Positions 1 through 9,044 of a stretch of DNA of 64,000 bases are shown piece after piece (position 1 is the stretch's first letter; each line of letters begins with the position of its first letter). The notes under the pieces were generated by a model. The model was given only the letters and a program-made list of their open reading frames with translations. It did not search any database and was not told where the DNA came from. The position numbers and the translations under genes were made by a program. Source of the stretch: Sphingobacterium detergens. Lineage in GTDB: Bacteria > Bacteroidota > Bacteroidia > Sphingobacteriales > Sphingobacteriaceae. Location of the stretch: NCBI RefSeq assembly GCF_003610355.1, contig NZ_RAPY01000006.1, positions 333,802-397,801 of the forward strand, given 5' to 3'.

Positions 1-2086
1 CGATTGCAAAACAGCTGAATATATTTTTCGTCCGTTCAACATCTTGATAAAGGGAAGCAAAGCCCTCATCCAAAAAGCTGTAATTGATTTTTTGATTGGG
101 TGAAAATTTATTCCATACCGTGTTAATCCCGGTTAGGGTCTCCTGTAAGTTTTCGGGCTTAACTTTAATCGAGAGGAGTGATGGATAACCTCGCAATACC
201 ATACATAAGCCAGCGAATCCTTTACCTTTCAGCGACTCAAAAATAAAATTGTCCACGACACCAACTACTGTCCAGGTACTGCCATTGGTTATTTTTGCTC
301 CGATGGGATTTTTTAATCCCAGGTCATCCGCTAATTTTTGATTGATGATCGCAGCGGTACTGTCCGTAGCCATTTTGGGATCGAAATTTCTACCCTTCGT
401 CAATTGCAATCCGAAGGTCGCAAGATAATCCTGGTCAATCTCCCAAAACTGCCCTTGTGTCGCCATATCGACCTCTCGTCTACCCTCATTCCAAAAAGGA
501 TTACCATTTCTTTTGGCACCATCAATGGGAACGGGGAGGAAATCACCTAGGGAAACGGAGCTGACATTTGGAATGGACTTTAATTCATTTTTAAGACTAG
601 GGATCTGATTTCCCAATGTACCAACGCCACGAAGGACGATCACTTGTTCCTTTTTGAAGCCGAGGTCTTTTTCTAGGATATAGCGTATCTGTTGATTGGT
701 CACTAGGGCGCTTACAATGAGGATGATGGAGGTTGCAAACTGAAAAATGACAAGACCATTTCTGAATAATGATGACTTGGCTCCGGCGGTCTTATTTTTC
801 AATGCAGCAATCGGTTTAAATCGGGATAGATATAAGGCTGGGTAGATTCCGGCCAAGCTGCCGATGAAAATTATCGCCAGCAATAACGATGGGAAAAAGT
901 ATAGGGATGTCCAGGGAATGGTCAAGGACTTATTGGCGAGATTGTTGAATATTGGTAACAAAAACCAACTCAGCAATAGGCCAACGAACAAAGATAATAC
1001 ACTATAGCAAATCGCTTCGAGTAAGAATTGTCCGATCAACAATGCCCTTGTCGAACCAATTGTTTTCCGGATACCGATTTCTTTGGCACGTGTAGCGGCA
1101 TTGGCCGTGGACAGGTTGATAAAGTTGATACAGGCAATTAGCAGAATAAATAGTGCTACAGTGGCAAATGTCCAGACCATGCGGATATCACCTCGATTCA
1201 GTGTACTGACTTTATCATCATCTATATCCGTAGACTTGAGATGGATGTCAAGTGCATTTTGTAAGTTGATTTTTGCCTGCTCGAATAAAGGATTGAGCTT
1301 ACGACCTGATTTTTTGTATTCAGGCAAATAGTGGTCTTTATAGTTTTTTAAGATTTCTTTTTCTGTTTGTTCAATGTTGACCTGTGGTTTTAATTTAACG
1401 TAGACCGTGTAATTATTGCTGAGCCATTGGTTTTGTTCGCCAGGGTAAAAAGGTTCCCCAGCAAGAGAAATAAAGAAGCTATAACCGGCCAGCGTAGAAT
1501 TTTGTGGGATGTCTTCGATGACACCAGTAATGGTATATAGTTTGGATTTGTTATTGTTCAGATAGATGGTCTGTCCGATAGGATCAGTTTTGAAATATTT
1601 TTCGGCTTTACTTTTCGTAATGACCAATGTGTTAGGTTGATCCAATGCGTGCTCAAGTCTTCCTGAAACCATAGGTGTAGGAAACATGTCCAGAATAGAT
1701 TGATCAACATACACAAAGCCATCATCGTAAAAGCTTTGCGGATTATCGTTCAGAGAGAGTTGGTTGCTGCCCGCACCAAACAAGGGATTACCAAGTACTC
1801 GACCTGTTTGTTCTATGGAAGGAATTTCAGCTTTAAGCGTTGGAGCAACGGGGGCCGAAAGTGACACCCAGCGCTCTATTTTACCTTCGATCGGAAGCTG
1901 AACAACCAGACGATAAATTCGATCCATCGTTGGATAAAATTTGTTGTAACTCGTCTCCTGTTTGATGTAAAGTACGATGAGAATACAGATTGCGATACCA
2001 AAAGCAAATCCTCCGATCTTTATAAAAGAATAGAGTTTATTTTTTGCCATATTTCGCCAAGCGATTTTAAGACTATTTCCTACCAT
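1..2086 (-). CDS. MacB/FtsX-type ABC transporter permease, C-terminus outside window
   Basis: Reading the minus strand from the ATG at 2084-2086 gives 695 open codons running off the left edge. The protein begins MVGNSLKIAWRNMAKNKLYS, an N-terminal membrane anchor typical of this locus, and carries the FtsX motif EIGIRKTIGSTRA in the first half, preceded by NLSTANAATRAK. The last readable residues (INYSFLDEGFASLYQDVE) match the stretch just before the final three-helix block of its paralogues, so only about 100 residues are missing. It lies downstream of its own sigma-54-type promoter (2151-2166) and palindrome pair (2221-2258), so it is probably transcribed separately from the main array. 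Membrane permease by family; the substrate is unknown. Confidence 0.93.
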   Translation of the reverse strand, partial: MVGNSLKIAWRNMAKNKLYSFIKIGGFAFGIAICILIVLYIKQETSYNKFYPTMDRIYRLVVQLPIEGKIERWVSLSAPVAPTLKAEIPSIEQTGRVLGNPLFGAGSNQLSLNDNPQSFYDDGFVYVDQSILDMFPTPMVSGRLEHALDQPNTLVITKSKAEKYFKTDPIGQTIYLNNNKSKLYTITGVIEDIPQNSTLAGYSFFISLAGEPFYPGEQNQWLSNNYTVYVKLKPQVNIEQTEKEILKNYKDHYLPEYKKSGRKLNPLFEQAKINLQNALDIHLKSTDIDDDKVSTLNRGDIRMVWTFATVALFILLIACINFINLSTANAATRAKEIGIRKTIGSTRALLIGQFLLEAICYSVLSLFVGLLLSWFLLPIFNNLANKSLTIPWTSLYFFPSLLLAIIFIGSLAGIYPALYLSRFKPIAALKNKTAGAKSSLFRNGLVIFQFATSIILIVSALVTNQQIRYILEKDLGFKKEQVIVLRGVGTLGNQIPSLKNELKSIPNVSSVSLGDFLPVPIDGAKRNGNPFWNEGRREVDMATQGQFWEIDQDYLATFGLQLTKGRNFDPKMATDSTAAIINQKLADDLGLKNPIGAKITNGSTWTVVGVVDNFIFESLKGKGFAGLCMVLRGYPSLLSIKVKPENLQETLTGINTVWNKFSPNQKINYSFLDEGFASLYQDVERTKNIFSCFAI

Positions 2087-2150
2087 AACAATACTTTTTT
2101 AAGGTCTTATTGATCCGTAATCGACAGGTCAATCTAGACATTATACTGAA

Positions 2151-2166
2151 GTCAATTGTATTGCCA
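2151..2166 (-). promoter_or_regulatory. sigma-54-type promoter for the leftmost permease
   Basis: Minus-strand TGGCAATACAATTGAC matches the -24/-12 pattern TGGC-N7-TTG. It lies 64 bp upstream of the permease start and 54 bp from the nearest palindrome of the 2221-2258 pair. The spacing is the same as at four other promoters in the window. Confidence 0.7.
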
Positions 2167-2220
2167 TTTTGTTAAATTGTTGGCTTTTAGGTTTTTGTGT
2201 TGTTTGTTGGATTTTGTGTC

Positions 2221-2258
2221 TGTACGATATCGAACAGTTTTACGTCCAATACCGCACA
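2221..2258. promoter_or_regulatory. Paired palindromic activator sites
   Basis: TGTACGATATCGAACA (2221-2236) fits TGTNCG-N4-CGNACA perfectly. CGTCCAATACCGCACA (2243-2258) fits with two mismatches. The two are 22 bp apart, about two helical turns. They are inferred binding sites of the response regulator encoded at 45042-46403. Confidence 0.7.
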
Positions 2259-2455
2259 GATTATTCCCACGATGTGATATCCCTTCTTTTTTTTAATATC
2301 CATCGGCATCAGATGATTTGTGCCAAGAAATAATCATATTTCCCAATATGTTGCCTTTGGCTTTATCTTTTCGAATGATTTGGTGTTTCAGATTTTTAAG
2401 GATGAAATTTATAAGAGGTACTGGTGAATTGGCAGGAAATAGGAGGAAGCAATAA

Positions 2456-2499
2456 CATCTCGTAGTTTTATGCGCATAAGTGCATAAAATTACGAGATG
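2456..2499 (-). terminator. Long hairpin after the XRE gene
   Basis: Two 18-nt arms (2456-2473 and 2482-2499) pair with one mismatch around an 8-nt loop, seven bases past the stop of the XRE gene. There is no clear U-tract on either strand, so it could be a terminator or a 3'-end stabiliser. Confidence 0.6.
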
Positions 2500-2505
2500 C
2501 GGAAC

Positions 2506-2730
2506 TTAATCCTCAATCTCTTTCAATTGAAGATGTTCACATAATTCGAACATCATTTTAGCTGGATCGGTATCGATAGCCAAAGCGATTAAGTACATTT
2601 CATCCAAACGTAATTTGGATGTTTCGGTCATCGTCAATTCATTGATCCTGGCTTTACTCAGTCCAGTTCTGCGCGCAATCTGAGACTTATTTACAGACTT
2701 CTTCGCTAAAAATTCGCCTAGTTTGGTCAT
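2506..2730 (-). CDS. Small XRE/Cro-C1-type HTH protein
   Basis: A 74-residue protein that is essentially one helix-turn-helix domain: LAKKSVNKSQIARRTGLSKARINEL (residues about 8-32) has the Q-A-x3-G-x5-I pattern of Cro/C1 proteins. The tail is acidic (LKEIED). No effector domain is visible, so it is probably a DNA-binding regulator. It diverges from the gene at 2867 across about 136 bp of AT-rich DNA and may control that pair. It sits between two permease genes of the array without sharing their promoter motif, so it looks like cargo rather than part of the transporter system. Confidence 0.75.
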   Translation of the reverse strand: MTKLGEFLAKKSVNKSQIARRTGLSKARINELTMTETSKLRLDEMYLIALAIDTDPAKMMFELCEHLQLKEIED

Positions 2731-2866
2731 TGTGTTATCTTAATATTTCATCATTTTGTATAGATAAATATAGATAATGTTATTTTTATTTATACAAATG
2801 TTTTTATTTTTGAAACATTTTCTATTTCTTTGTATTGAAAATCTATATTATTTCAATGTGCCAATT

Positions 2867-3550
2867 ATGAAAACAGCGAAAATTCAGAAAACAAAGATCT
2901 ATAAGAGAAAGGGAAAAGAGATAGACATACTTATATATTATCGTATGCTGCTACAGCGTATTTCGCGGCACTTGTCACCTGAGGAAGTTTCCTTTTTAAT
3001 GGGGAAACCATTCGATTTTATAAGCAAATTCGAGACGTTCAAAACCAAACGAATTTTTATGTACGATTTACTTGTCATGCATCATTTTTTAGAGGTAAAT
3101 AGTATAGATTCCATGGTGTTCGTGGGAGCTAAGCTATCATTGCAAAAGTATGAGTATGAATTACATCTGACTCAATTGACGGATCGGGTTATCTATGAGC
3201 TATATAAGATTGATGTAGAACAGGATCAAAAAGTAATGGAATTTAAGTTAATAGACATTCGTCACGATATTGATCCTTATACAAATTCGACAACGGAGGA
3301 GGTCAAAAAGATAAGGATTCTTTTAGATGAGCAAATTGATGCAGGATATTTTAATGAGGAAAAAGAACCTTATGAAATACAAAAGTTATGTTGTACGGAA
3401 CTCAAACGATACATACAGCCTAAAAATTTGATGTTAGTTTTAGATGAATTGCTTCAAGGTAGCGAGGCGGCAAGGATTGTTCGTCATCAAACTGAACGCG
3501 GATTCGGCTATGTTTTGGCTGCTCACGCAAAATCGACTGAAAAGAAATAA
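2867..3550 (+). CDS. Unknown protein with an N-terminal HTH-like segment
   Basis: An in-frame ATG exists at 2777, but its N-terminus would be a run of F/L/I residues from AT-rich promoter DNA. The start at 2867 (MKTAKIQKTKIYKRKGKEID) is more natural and gives 227 residues. Residues about 36-58 (HLSPEEVSFLMGKPFDFISK) resemble the XRE pattern in which a Q/E-E-V-x3-G-x5-S/I core forms the HTH. The remainder is charged and helical, with no catalytic motif I recognise and no signal peptide. It ends in a perfect terminator hairpin. A regulatory role is possible but unproven; I do not recognise the family. Confidence 0.7.
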   Translation: MKTAKIQKTKIYKRKGKEIDILIYYRMLLQRISRHLSPEEVSFLMGKPFDFISKFETFKTKRIFMYDLLVMHHFLEVNSIDSMVFVGAKLSLQKYEYELHLTQLTDRVIYELYKIDVEQDQKVMEFKLIDIRHDIDPYTNSTTEEVKKIRILLDEQIDAGYFNEEKEPYEIQKLCCTELKRYIQPKNLMLVLDELLQGSEAARIVRHQTERGFGYVLAAHAKSTEKK

Positions 3551-3589
3551 GCAATTTTTAGCTGTTCACTGGGAACAGCTAAAAATTGC
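3551..3589 (+). terminator. Perfect 17-bp hairpin terminator
   Basis: Arms 3551-3567 and 3573-3589 are perfect reverse complements around a 5-nt loop, directly after the stop codon of the preceding gene. The A/T-rich outer arm supplies U residues on both strands, so it may be bidirectional. Confidence 0.8.
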
Positions 3590-3693
3590 TGCAAAGATCC
3601 TAAGTCGTAGGTACACCAATTATAAACTTTCATTCCCAATCGGTTAATAATAAATGCACTTTTGAACGTCAACAACCTACGGCTTATTTTTTC

Positions 3694-3744
3694 TTATTCA
3701 TCCCGTAAACTATTGACGGGATTGATACGGGCTATTTGAAATAC
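3694..3744 (-). pseudogene. Relic of a permease C-terminus
   Basis: Immediately after the stop of the 3746-6151 permease (one base between), the minus strand reads V-FQIARINPVNSLRDE-stop. This is the C-terminal signature of the array's permeases (NPVDSLRDE). It is not a simple copy of the adjacent gene's end, which reads RATRFNPVEKLRDE. The rest of the gene is absent, which suggests that another paralogue was deleted by recombination and only its last 16 codons remain. Confidence 0.8.
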
Positions 3745-3745
3745 A

Positions 3746-6151
3746 TTATTCATCCCTTAATTTTTCAACCGGATTAAACCGGGTCGCCCGAAATACGATG
3801 AAGCCTACCAGTAGACCAAGTACGCTCAACAGTATACCCATTGGTAATAGGTAGGTAAATGCATTGATTTCTATTCGGATGATATAGTTCTGTAGCCAAT
3901 GTTGCATCAGCATATAGCTAGATGGTACTGTAACCAAAACCGCTAATAGAAATATGCCATAGTATTCCTTCGAAAATAACAGCATCAAATGTGCTAATGA
4001 GGCACCCAGTACTTTGCGGATACCTACTTCCTTGTTACGGAGATGAATCGATAGAGAGATTAGGCCGGTCAGCCCCAATACAACAATCAAAAGTGAAACA
4101 GCAGTCGCAATCTGTGCTGCCCGGTGCAGTTGCAGTTCCGTTTCATATAAACCTTTGATGCGGTCATCCATAAATTGATACTTAAATGGTGCATCAGGCA
4201 TTAATTCTTTCCATTTCTTTTCCAGTCCTTGTACCGCGCTGGACAGTCGGCCCGGTTTTAAACGGATACTCAGGTATCGGTATTGGAAATTTTCATGGAT
4301 ATCTGTCCAGACAATAGCTGGAGATGCCCGGTGAAGAGAATTTGCGACAAAGTTATCGGTGACGCCCACAATGGTCATCTTAACATTTGGATCGTTCAGG
4401 GCGATCTGTTGACCGATTGCACTTTCGGCATCACGGATGCCAAAATCTTCCATGGCTTTCTTGTTGATCACAACGGATCTATTTGTGGCATTTGTCACCG
4501 CATTTTTGGGTAAAAAGGTACCCGCCAATAGGGGGATTTCATAGGTTTCCAGAAAGTAACTGTCACTGTTAATCCGTTGAACCTGCACCTCTGTATCGAT
4601 ATTATTGCCAAAAGCCGGTTGCATATTGAAGCCTAATAGCCCCGGTGTCTCATAAGAAAGACTTACGGACTTAACCGCTGATTCCTGCAGCAGCTCATGC
4701 CGAATGGTCTCCATTTTCCGGATACCATTTTCAGACCAGTCCCTTGGTGCCTGTACCGTCAACAGATAATCTTTGTTGTATCCTAAATTGCTATTTATAA
4801 ATAGATTGACCTGTTTGGAGATAATCAAGGTACAGACCAATAGGAGCAGCGCAACGGCGAACTGAAAGAACAATAGCACTTTTCGAACTAATTGCTTGTC
4901 ACCTAATGCGGAGAACTGATTTTTGACCGAGGGAAGTATCTTGATATTGGACAGTTTAATTGCTGGGTATAATCCCGCCAGCATACCGATCACTACTGTC
5001 AATAGACCCAATAAACCGAAAAAATAGCCCGGTAAACTGATTAGAGAGGGCAGCTCGCGCATCAGTACATGTGCAAATAAAGGGCGTACTATGCTATAGA
5101 TGGGCAGACTGATCAATGCTGCAATAGCTACAATAAGGATATATTCTGTCAGCAACTGCCTTATCAATTGTGGTCTGGAGGAGCCCATAATCTTGCGCAC
5201 ACCGATTTCCTTCAACCGCGTAATATGCTGTGCAATACTAAAATTGATAAAGTTGATGATTGCCATGACCAGAATAAAAACGGCAATCCAGATTAGGGTC
5301 TGAATCATCTTGCGGACAGCGCCTTGATTATCGTCTAGATAATAGCTTTTCAAGGGTTTTAGATTTGGGCTGTACTGGCTGGCGAATTCCTTATCTGTAT
5401 TTTTGTGAACCAGCGTTTGAATCGCTGCATCCAATTGTTGCGTCGTTACTCCAGTTTTCAATTCGAGATAACCTGCGATGTAAGGATTATTCCAGTTATC
5501 CAGGGATCGGCCGAAATATTCTTCGTTGGCAATGGGCAGAAAAATATCAGAGTGCATATCCTTTGTGAGATCCATGACCGCATTTTGTACTGCAGTTTTT
5601 ATGACAGCAGTAATTTCAAAATCATGTTTTTCGCCTCTGAAATTTTTAATCTGCAGGGTTTTTCCGAGAACATTTACATTTCCAAAATATTTTACAGCAG
5701 CTTGGTCAGTGATCACCACAGAAAAAGGGTTATTTAGCGCAGTCTTGGGATTACCTGCTAAAAGTTCAAAACCAAACATGGTTAAAAGGCTGGGATCACC
5801 GAGGGCCATTCCTTCTTCGTGGACCGTAGCTCCATTGGCGATAATACCTGTCAGTCCATCGATACGATAATAGTTGGCCACCAAATTTGGATATTCTTCA
5901 TACAGGGCTTTGGGGAGCGCTCCGATTGTGGTCAAATTGATCCCAAATCCTTCCTTCTTATACTTGCTCTGTAATAAAAATTGCTGATCTATATTTTTTA
6001 TCTTGCTATTTACCTGTTGAACATCCCATACATAGGCCCCGACCAGTAGTAAAAAGGTAATGCCAAGGGTCAATCCAACTAGGTTGATCAGGTTTTGAAT
6101 TTTTTTCTTTCGAATATTCCGCCAGGCAATCTTGAAGTTTGTAAAAGTCAT
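3746..6151 (-). CDS. MacB/FtsX-type ABC permease
   Basis: The start at 6151 (MTFTNFKIAWRNIRKKKIQN) is preferred over an in-frame ATG 27 bases upstream, because it puts the conserved KIAWRN motif at the N-terminus. The protein is 801 residues, with the first-half motif EIGVRKIMGSSRPQL near residue 313, the second-half motif EVGIRKVLGASLAHL near residue 706 and the end NPVEKLRDE. TM1 lies at about residues 22-42, with extracytoplasmic domains between the membrane blocks. It stands alone behind its own palindrome-plus-sigma-54 promoter (6233-6338) and is isolated from the main array by two terminators. No ATPase is encoded beside it, so it must use one made elsewhere, most simply that at 38810. 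Confidence 0.93.
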   Translation of the reverse strand: MTFTNFKIAWRNIRKKKIQNLINLVGLTLGITFLLLVGAYVWDVQQVNSKIKNIDQQFLLQSKYKKEGFGINLTTIGALPKALYEEYPNLVANYYRIDGLTGIIANGATVHEEGMALGDPSLLTMFGFELLAGNPKTALNNPFSVVITDQAAVKYFGNVNVLGKTLQIKNFRGEKHDFEITAVIKTAVQNAVMDLTKDMHSDIFLPIANEEYFGRSLDNWNNPYIAGYLELKTGVTTQQLDAAIQTLVHKNTDKEFASQYSPNLKPLKSYYLDDNQGAVRKMIQTLIWIAVFILVMAIINFINFSIAQHITRLKEIGVRKIMGSSRPQLIRQLLTEYILIVAIAALISLPIYSIVRPLFAHVLMRELPSLISLPGYFFGLLGLLTVVIGMLAGLYPAIKLSNIKILPSVKNQFSALGDKQLVRKVLLFFQFAVALLLLVCTLIISKQVNLFINSNLGYNKDYLLTVQAPRDWSENGIRKMETIRHELLQESAVKSVSLSYETPGLLGFNMQPAFGNNIDTEVQVQRINSDSYFLETYEIPLLAGTFLPKNAVTNATNRSVVINKKAMEDFGIRDAESAIGQQIALNDPNVKMTIVGVTDNFVANSLHRASPAIVWTDIHENFQYRYLSIRLKPGRLSSAVQGLEKKWKELMPDAPFKYQFMDDRIKGLYETELQLHRAAQIATAVSLLIVVLGLTGLISLSIHLRNKEVGIRKVLGASLAHLMLLFSKEYYGIFLLAVLVTVPSSYMLMQHWLQNYIIRIEINAFTYLLPMGILLSVLGLLVGFIVFRATRFNPVEKLRDE

Positions 6152-6232
6152 TGTCACTCGTATAAGGTTTATTTCCATCGCCGCAAACAGATTGGCTGCA
6201 GGCTTTGGTTTTTGCTAATTTGTGTACGATAA

Positions 6233-6248
6233 TACAAATCCTTAGCCA
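6233..6248 (-). promoter_or_regulatory. sigma-54-type promoter
   Basis: Minus-strand TGGCTAAGGATTTGTA fits TGGC-N7-TTG with GT instead of GC at -12. It is 53 bp from the palindrome pair and 81 bp from the ATG at 6151. Confidence 0.7.
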
Positions 6249-6301
6249 AGCCTGTAGTTTACTGATTGTTAATTTGTTAAGATGGCTTTCGTCGAGTGAA
6301 C

Positions 6302-6338
6302 TGTCCGATTTCGGACAGTCATTGTACACCCGCGAACA
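6302..6338. promoter_or_regulatory. Paired palindromic activator sites
   Basis: TGTCCGATTTCGGACA (6302-6317) is a perfect palindrome of the TGTNCG-N4-CGNACA type. TGTACACCCGCGAACA (6323-6338) has one deviation. The offset is 21 bp. About 120 bp further right, up to the terminators, I see nothing else. Confidence 0.75.
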
Positions 6339-6460
6339 CCTCAGTCTGGTCGATTCCTCGAACGATTAGCAAATAACCAGACAGATGGACTGGAGGAATT
6401 TAATGGAATTTAGTAAAATAAGCTTACTACAGAAATACAGGTGTTATACTGATTTGTAAT

Positions 6461-6506
6461 CAAAAAAGAATAGAACCGGCATCTATACTTTAGTCCGGCT
6501 CTATTC
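6461..6506 (-). terminator. Second of two tandem terminators
   Basis: Arms 6468-6479 and 6495-6506 (GAATAGAACCGG against CCGGCTCTATTC) pair with one mismatch. On the minus strand the hairpin is followed by a T-rich run (6461-6467). It lies just beyond the first terminator and backs it up. Confidence 0.75.
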
Positions 6507-6521
6507 AAATATGGAACATCG

Positions 6522-6552
6522 AAAAGGAGTGTTCAAAAGGGTGGACACTCCT
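6522..6552 (-). terminator. Rho-independent terminator of the permease operon
   Basis: Minus-strand AGGAGTGT (6545-6552) pairs with ACACTCCT (6525-6532) and is followed by TTTT. It lies 58 bp after the stop of the 6610-8994 permease and closes the transcription unit that begins at the 18.8 kb promoter. Confidence 0.8.
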
Positions 6553-6609
6553 ATAGTCTCTTTTCAACTTTCAGCGGTTTCGCTGTAATTTGTTTGACAG
6601 CTTCCTTTC

Positions 6610-8994
6610 CTATTCGTCTCTTAAACTATCAACAGGATTGGCTGTAGCTGCTTTTATAGATTGTAGGTATACCACGGCAATCGTTAAAATAAGCCCAACG
6701 CAAAAAGCCAATACAAAGATCCACCAGCCCATACTGATCCGAAATGGGAAATTGTCCAGCCAGCGGTTCATAAAATAATAAGCCAGTGGTGTCGCAAGTA
6801 CAAAAGCGATTGTTATCCATTTGAAGAAATCTTGTGACAACAACACAATAATACCTGTTACCGAAGAACCTAACACTTTCCGGATTCCTATTTCTTTTGT
6901 TCGTTTGAGGATGTTGATGGAGAGCAGCCCTAGAAAACCGAGCAAACTGATGCTTATCGCGACGATAGCAGCGATCCAGATCAGTTTTTCCAGTAATGCT
7001 TCTTTCTTGTAGAGCTGAGCAATCTGCTGATCATAGAATTTGTATTGGAACACTTCATCGGGATACCAGTTTTTCCATTGTTGTTCCAGATCTTTCACGA
7101 GCAGCTTATGATCGGTACCCTTTAGTTTAATCGCTACATTTTTTAACCGTGTTTCGTTATACCCAATTACTGTAGGGGAGATGGGTTCGTTCAGCGAATT
7201 GGTGCTAAAGTCTGCAACAACACCTACAATTGTTCCTGCTTGTTCTTCGTTCAGCCCGCCGGCGTTTAAAGACTTGCCGATAATATCATTGGGATCTTTA
7301 AAGCCCAATGCGGTAGCCATATTCTTGTTGATCAGAAATTCTGGCTTCTGCGGATTATCGTTGAAATTTCTTCCTGCCAATAATTTGATGTTGAATGTGC
7401 TGATATAAGCAGAATCCCCGATAGCGTATCGGGCAGGCCATTTCTCCCATTCCGTTCTGTTGTCAAACTGGATGGTTCCGCCCCATACCTTTTCAGATGA
7501 AGGTGGATTATCGCTAAAAGTATACGATTGAATATCGGTTCTATTGCTAATGAAATGAGCGATTTTCGCTTTTGATTGGATCATTCTTTTTGTGAACGGA
7601 AGCAGGATAACCTGCTCCCTGTTAAACCCTATATCTGTGTTTTTGAGGTGATTTACTTGTAAGACAATAACGAAAGTGGCAATCAGCAGCGTCATGGCGA
7701 TCACATTCTGAAATACAATAAGTGTTTTGCGACTAAAACTCCAGGGGCCTATGGTCAGCTTTTTCAGTGCCTGCTGGATGTTCATCCGGTTGACGAAAAT
7801 CAGCGGATAGATGGAGGTCAATAGGCTCGTTAAAATCCAGATGATACCAATGATCGCTATAAATGACAGGGGATGCACAACCTGTACGGGTTCATTCGGA
7901 AAAAGAGCCTGATTTGCCCAATTTGAAAAGATCAGTAATAAAATCAAGGCAAAGATAACAGCAGCAGCGGTCAGGATCAAGGTTTCGATCAGAAACTGAA
8001 TATACAGCTGTCTTTTGGAACTGCCCAATACCTTTCTCACGCCCATTTCTACACTGCGGTTCATTTGTCTGGCAAAGGTGATGTTGCTGTAATTGACCAA
8101 AGCCATGATACTGACTCCGATGGCAATTGCGACCAGGATATTCAGCAGTGTACGTTGTGTTCCCTTGCCGTAATCTGTGTCAAAATGATAGCTTGTCAAT
8201 GGCAGGAGTTTATAATTGAATGTTTGTAGTACATCTTTGTGCCAATACTTGGCAACAAGCGTACGAATGGCCTGCTCGACGGTACTTTTATCGGCAGCGT
8301 TTTTTAAGGTGACAAGAATATTATTACTTGAGTTGGAATAGCCCCAATTGTTGAAGAAGCCATCATCTTGAGGGATCTGCCATAAGGTGGCAACAGAACT
8401 TTGTGAAAAATAGATTTCTGAACGGAAGTCTGAATTTTTGTTGCTCTCATCGATGATACCCACAACTTTTACCGGGAATTTGCTATCGACCAGAATCGTT
8501 TTTCCTAAGGGGTTATCGTTATTAAAATAAGTTTTGGCAACTGTTTTGGTCAACGCGACGGTGTTAGGTTGGTCCAGATCTTTTGGAGATCCCTCTAACC
8601 AAGGGAAATTTAAGGTGCTGAAATATTCTGATGAAACAAAAGCTGCTTTACCTTCTGTTTTATACAATTGGTCCCCTATCCGCAGCGTCAGATCTTTATT
8701 ATCCATATATAATGCTGTTCGCTCCACTTGTGGAATTTCACGTGAAATAGCGTTGTACATGGCATAGGATCCGCCTTTGCTATGCTCTACCTGCTCTAGT
8801 TTGAGATCCTGTACGACTAGAAAGGTGCGATCTTTATCGGTATGAAACTGATCAAAACTATATTGGAAGCTGTTATAGCTATAGATAAATAAGCTACATG
8901 CAATTGCCAAGCCTAAACCAGCAATTGTTAAAAAGGTATAGTAGCTATGTTTCCATAGTTGCCGTAGCGCTGATCTGAAATATGTTTTAATCAT
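6610..8994 (-). CDS. MacB/FtsX-type ABC permease
   Basis: A 794-residue paralogue starting MIKTYFRSALRQLWKHSYYT. The first membrane helix (about 20-42, LTIAGLGLAIACSLFIYSYN) is followed by a large extracytoplasmic domain. Motif EMGVRKVLGSSKRQL lies near residue 316 after a three-helix block, a second extracytoplasmic domain follows, then EIGIRKVLGSSVTGI near residue 700, with the end NPVDSLRDE. The N-terminus (ALRQLWKHS) differs from the usual AWRN form, making it one of the more divergent members. It is the last gene of the unit transcribed from 18.8 kb, 50 bp after its neighbour and before the tandem terminators. Confidence 0.93.
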   Translation of the reverse strand: MIKTYFRSALRQLWKHSYYTFLTIAGLGLAIACSLFIYSYNSFQYSFDQFHTDKDRTFLVVQDLKLEQVEHSKGGSYAMYNAISREIPQVERTALYMDNKDLTLRIGDQLYKTEGKAAFVSSEYFSTLNFPWLEGSPKDLDQPNTVALTKTVAKTYFNNDNPLGKTILVDSKFPVKVVGIIDESNKNSDFRSEIYFSQSSVATLWQIPQDDGFFNNWGYSNSSNNILVTLKNAADKSTVEQAIRTLVAKYWHKDVLQTFNYKLLPLTSYHFDTDYGKGTQRTLLNILVAIAIGVSIMALVNYSNITFARQMNRSVEMGVRKVLGSSKRQLYIQFLIETLILTAAAVIFALILLLIFSNWANQALFPNEPVQVVHPLSFIAIIGIIWILTSLLTSIYPLIFVNRMNIQQALKKLTIGPWSFSRKTLIVFQNVIAMTLLIATFVIVLQVNHLKNTDIGFNREQVILLPFTKRMIQSKAKIAHFISNRTDIQSYTFSDNPPSSEKVWGGTIQFDNRTEWEKWPARYAIGDSAYISTFNIKLLAGRNFNDNPQKPEFLINKNMATALGFKDPNDIIGKSLNAGGLNEEQAGTIVGVVADFSTNSLNEPISPTVIGYNETRLKNVAIKLKGTDHKLLVKDLEQQWKNWYPDEVFQYKFYDQQIAQLYKKEALLEKLIWIAAIVAISISLLGFLGLLSINILKRTKEIGIRKVLGSSVTGIIVLLSQDFFKWITIAFVLATPLAYYFMNRWLDNFPFRISMGWWIFVLAFCVGLILTIAVVYLQSIKAATANPVDSLRDE

Positions 8995-9044
8995 AATTTT
9001 ATTGTGTTGCGTTTACAATATCATTGTTTTTGTCGTCTTGGCGG

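Noticed and set aside
3746..6151. Permeases as MacB proteins with their own ATPase domain
   Set aside because: No Walker A, signature or Walker B motif is present in any of the sixteen; the only such domain is the separate 38810-39493 gene.
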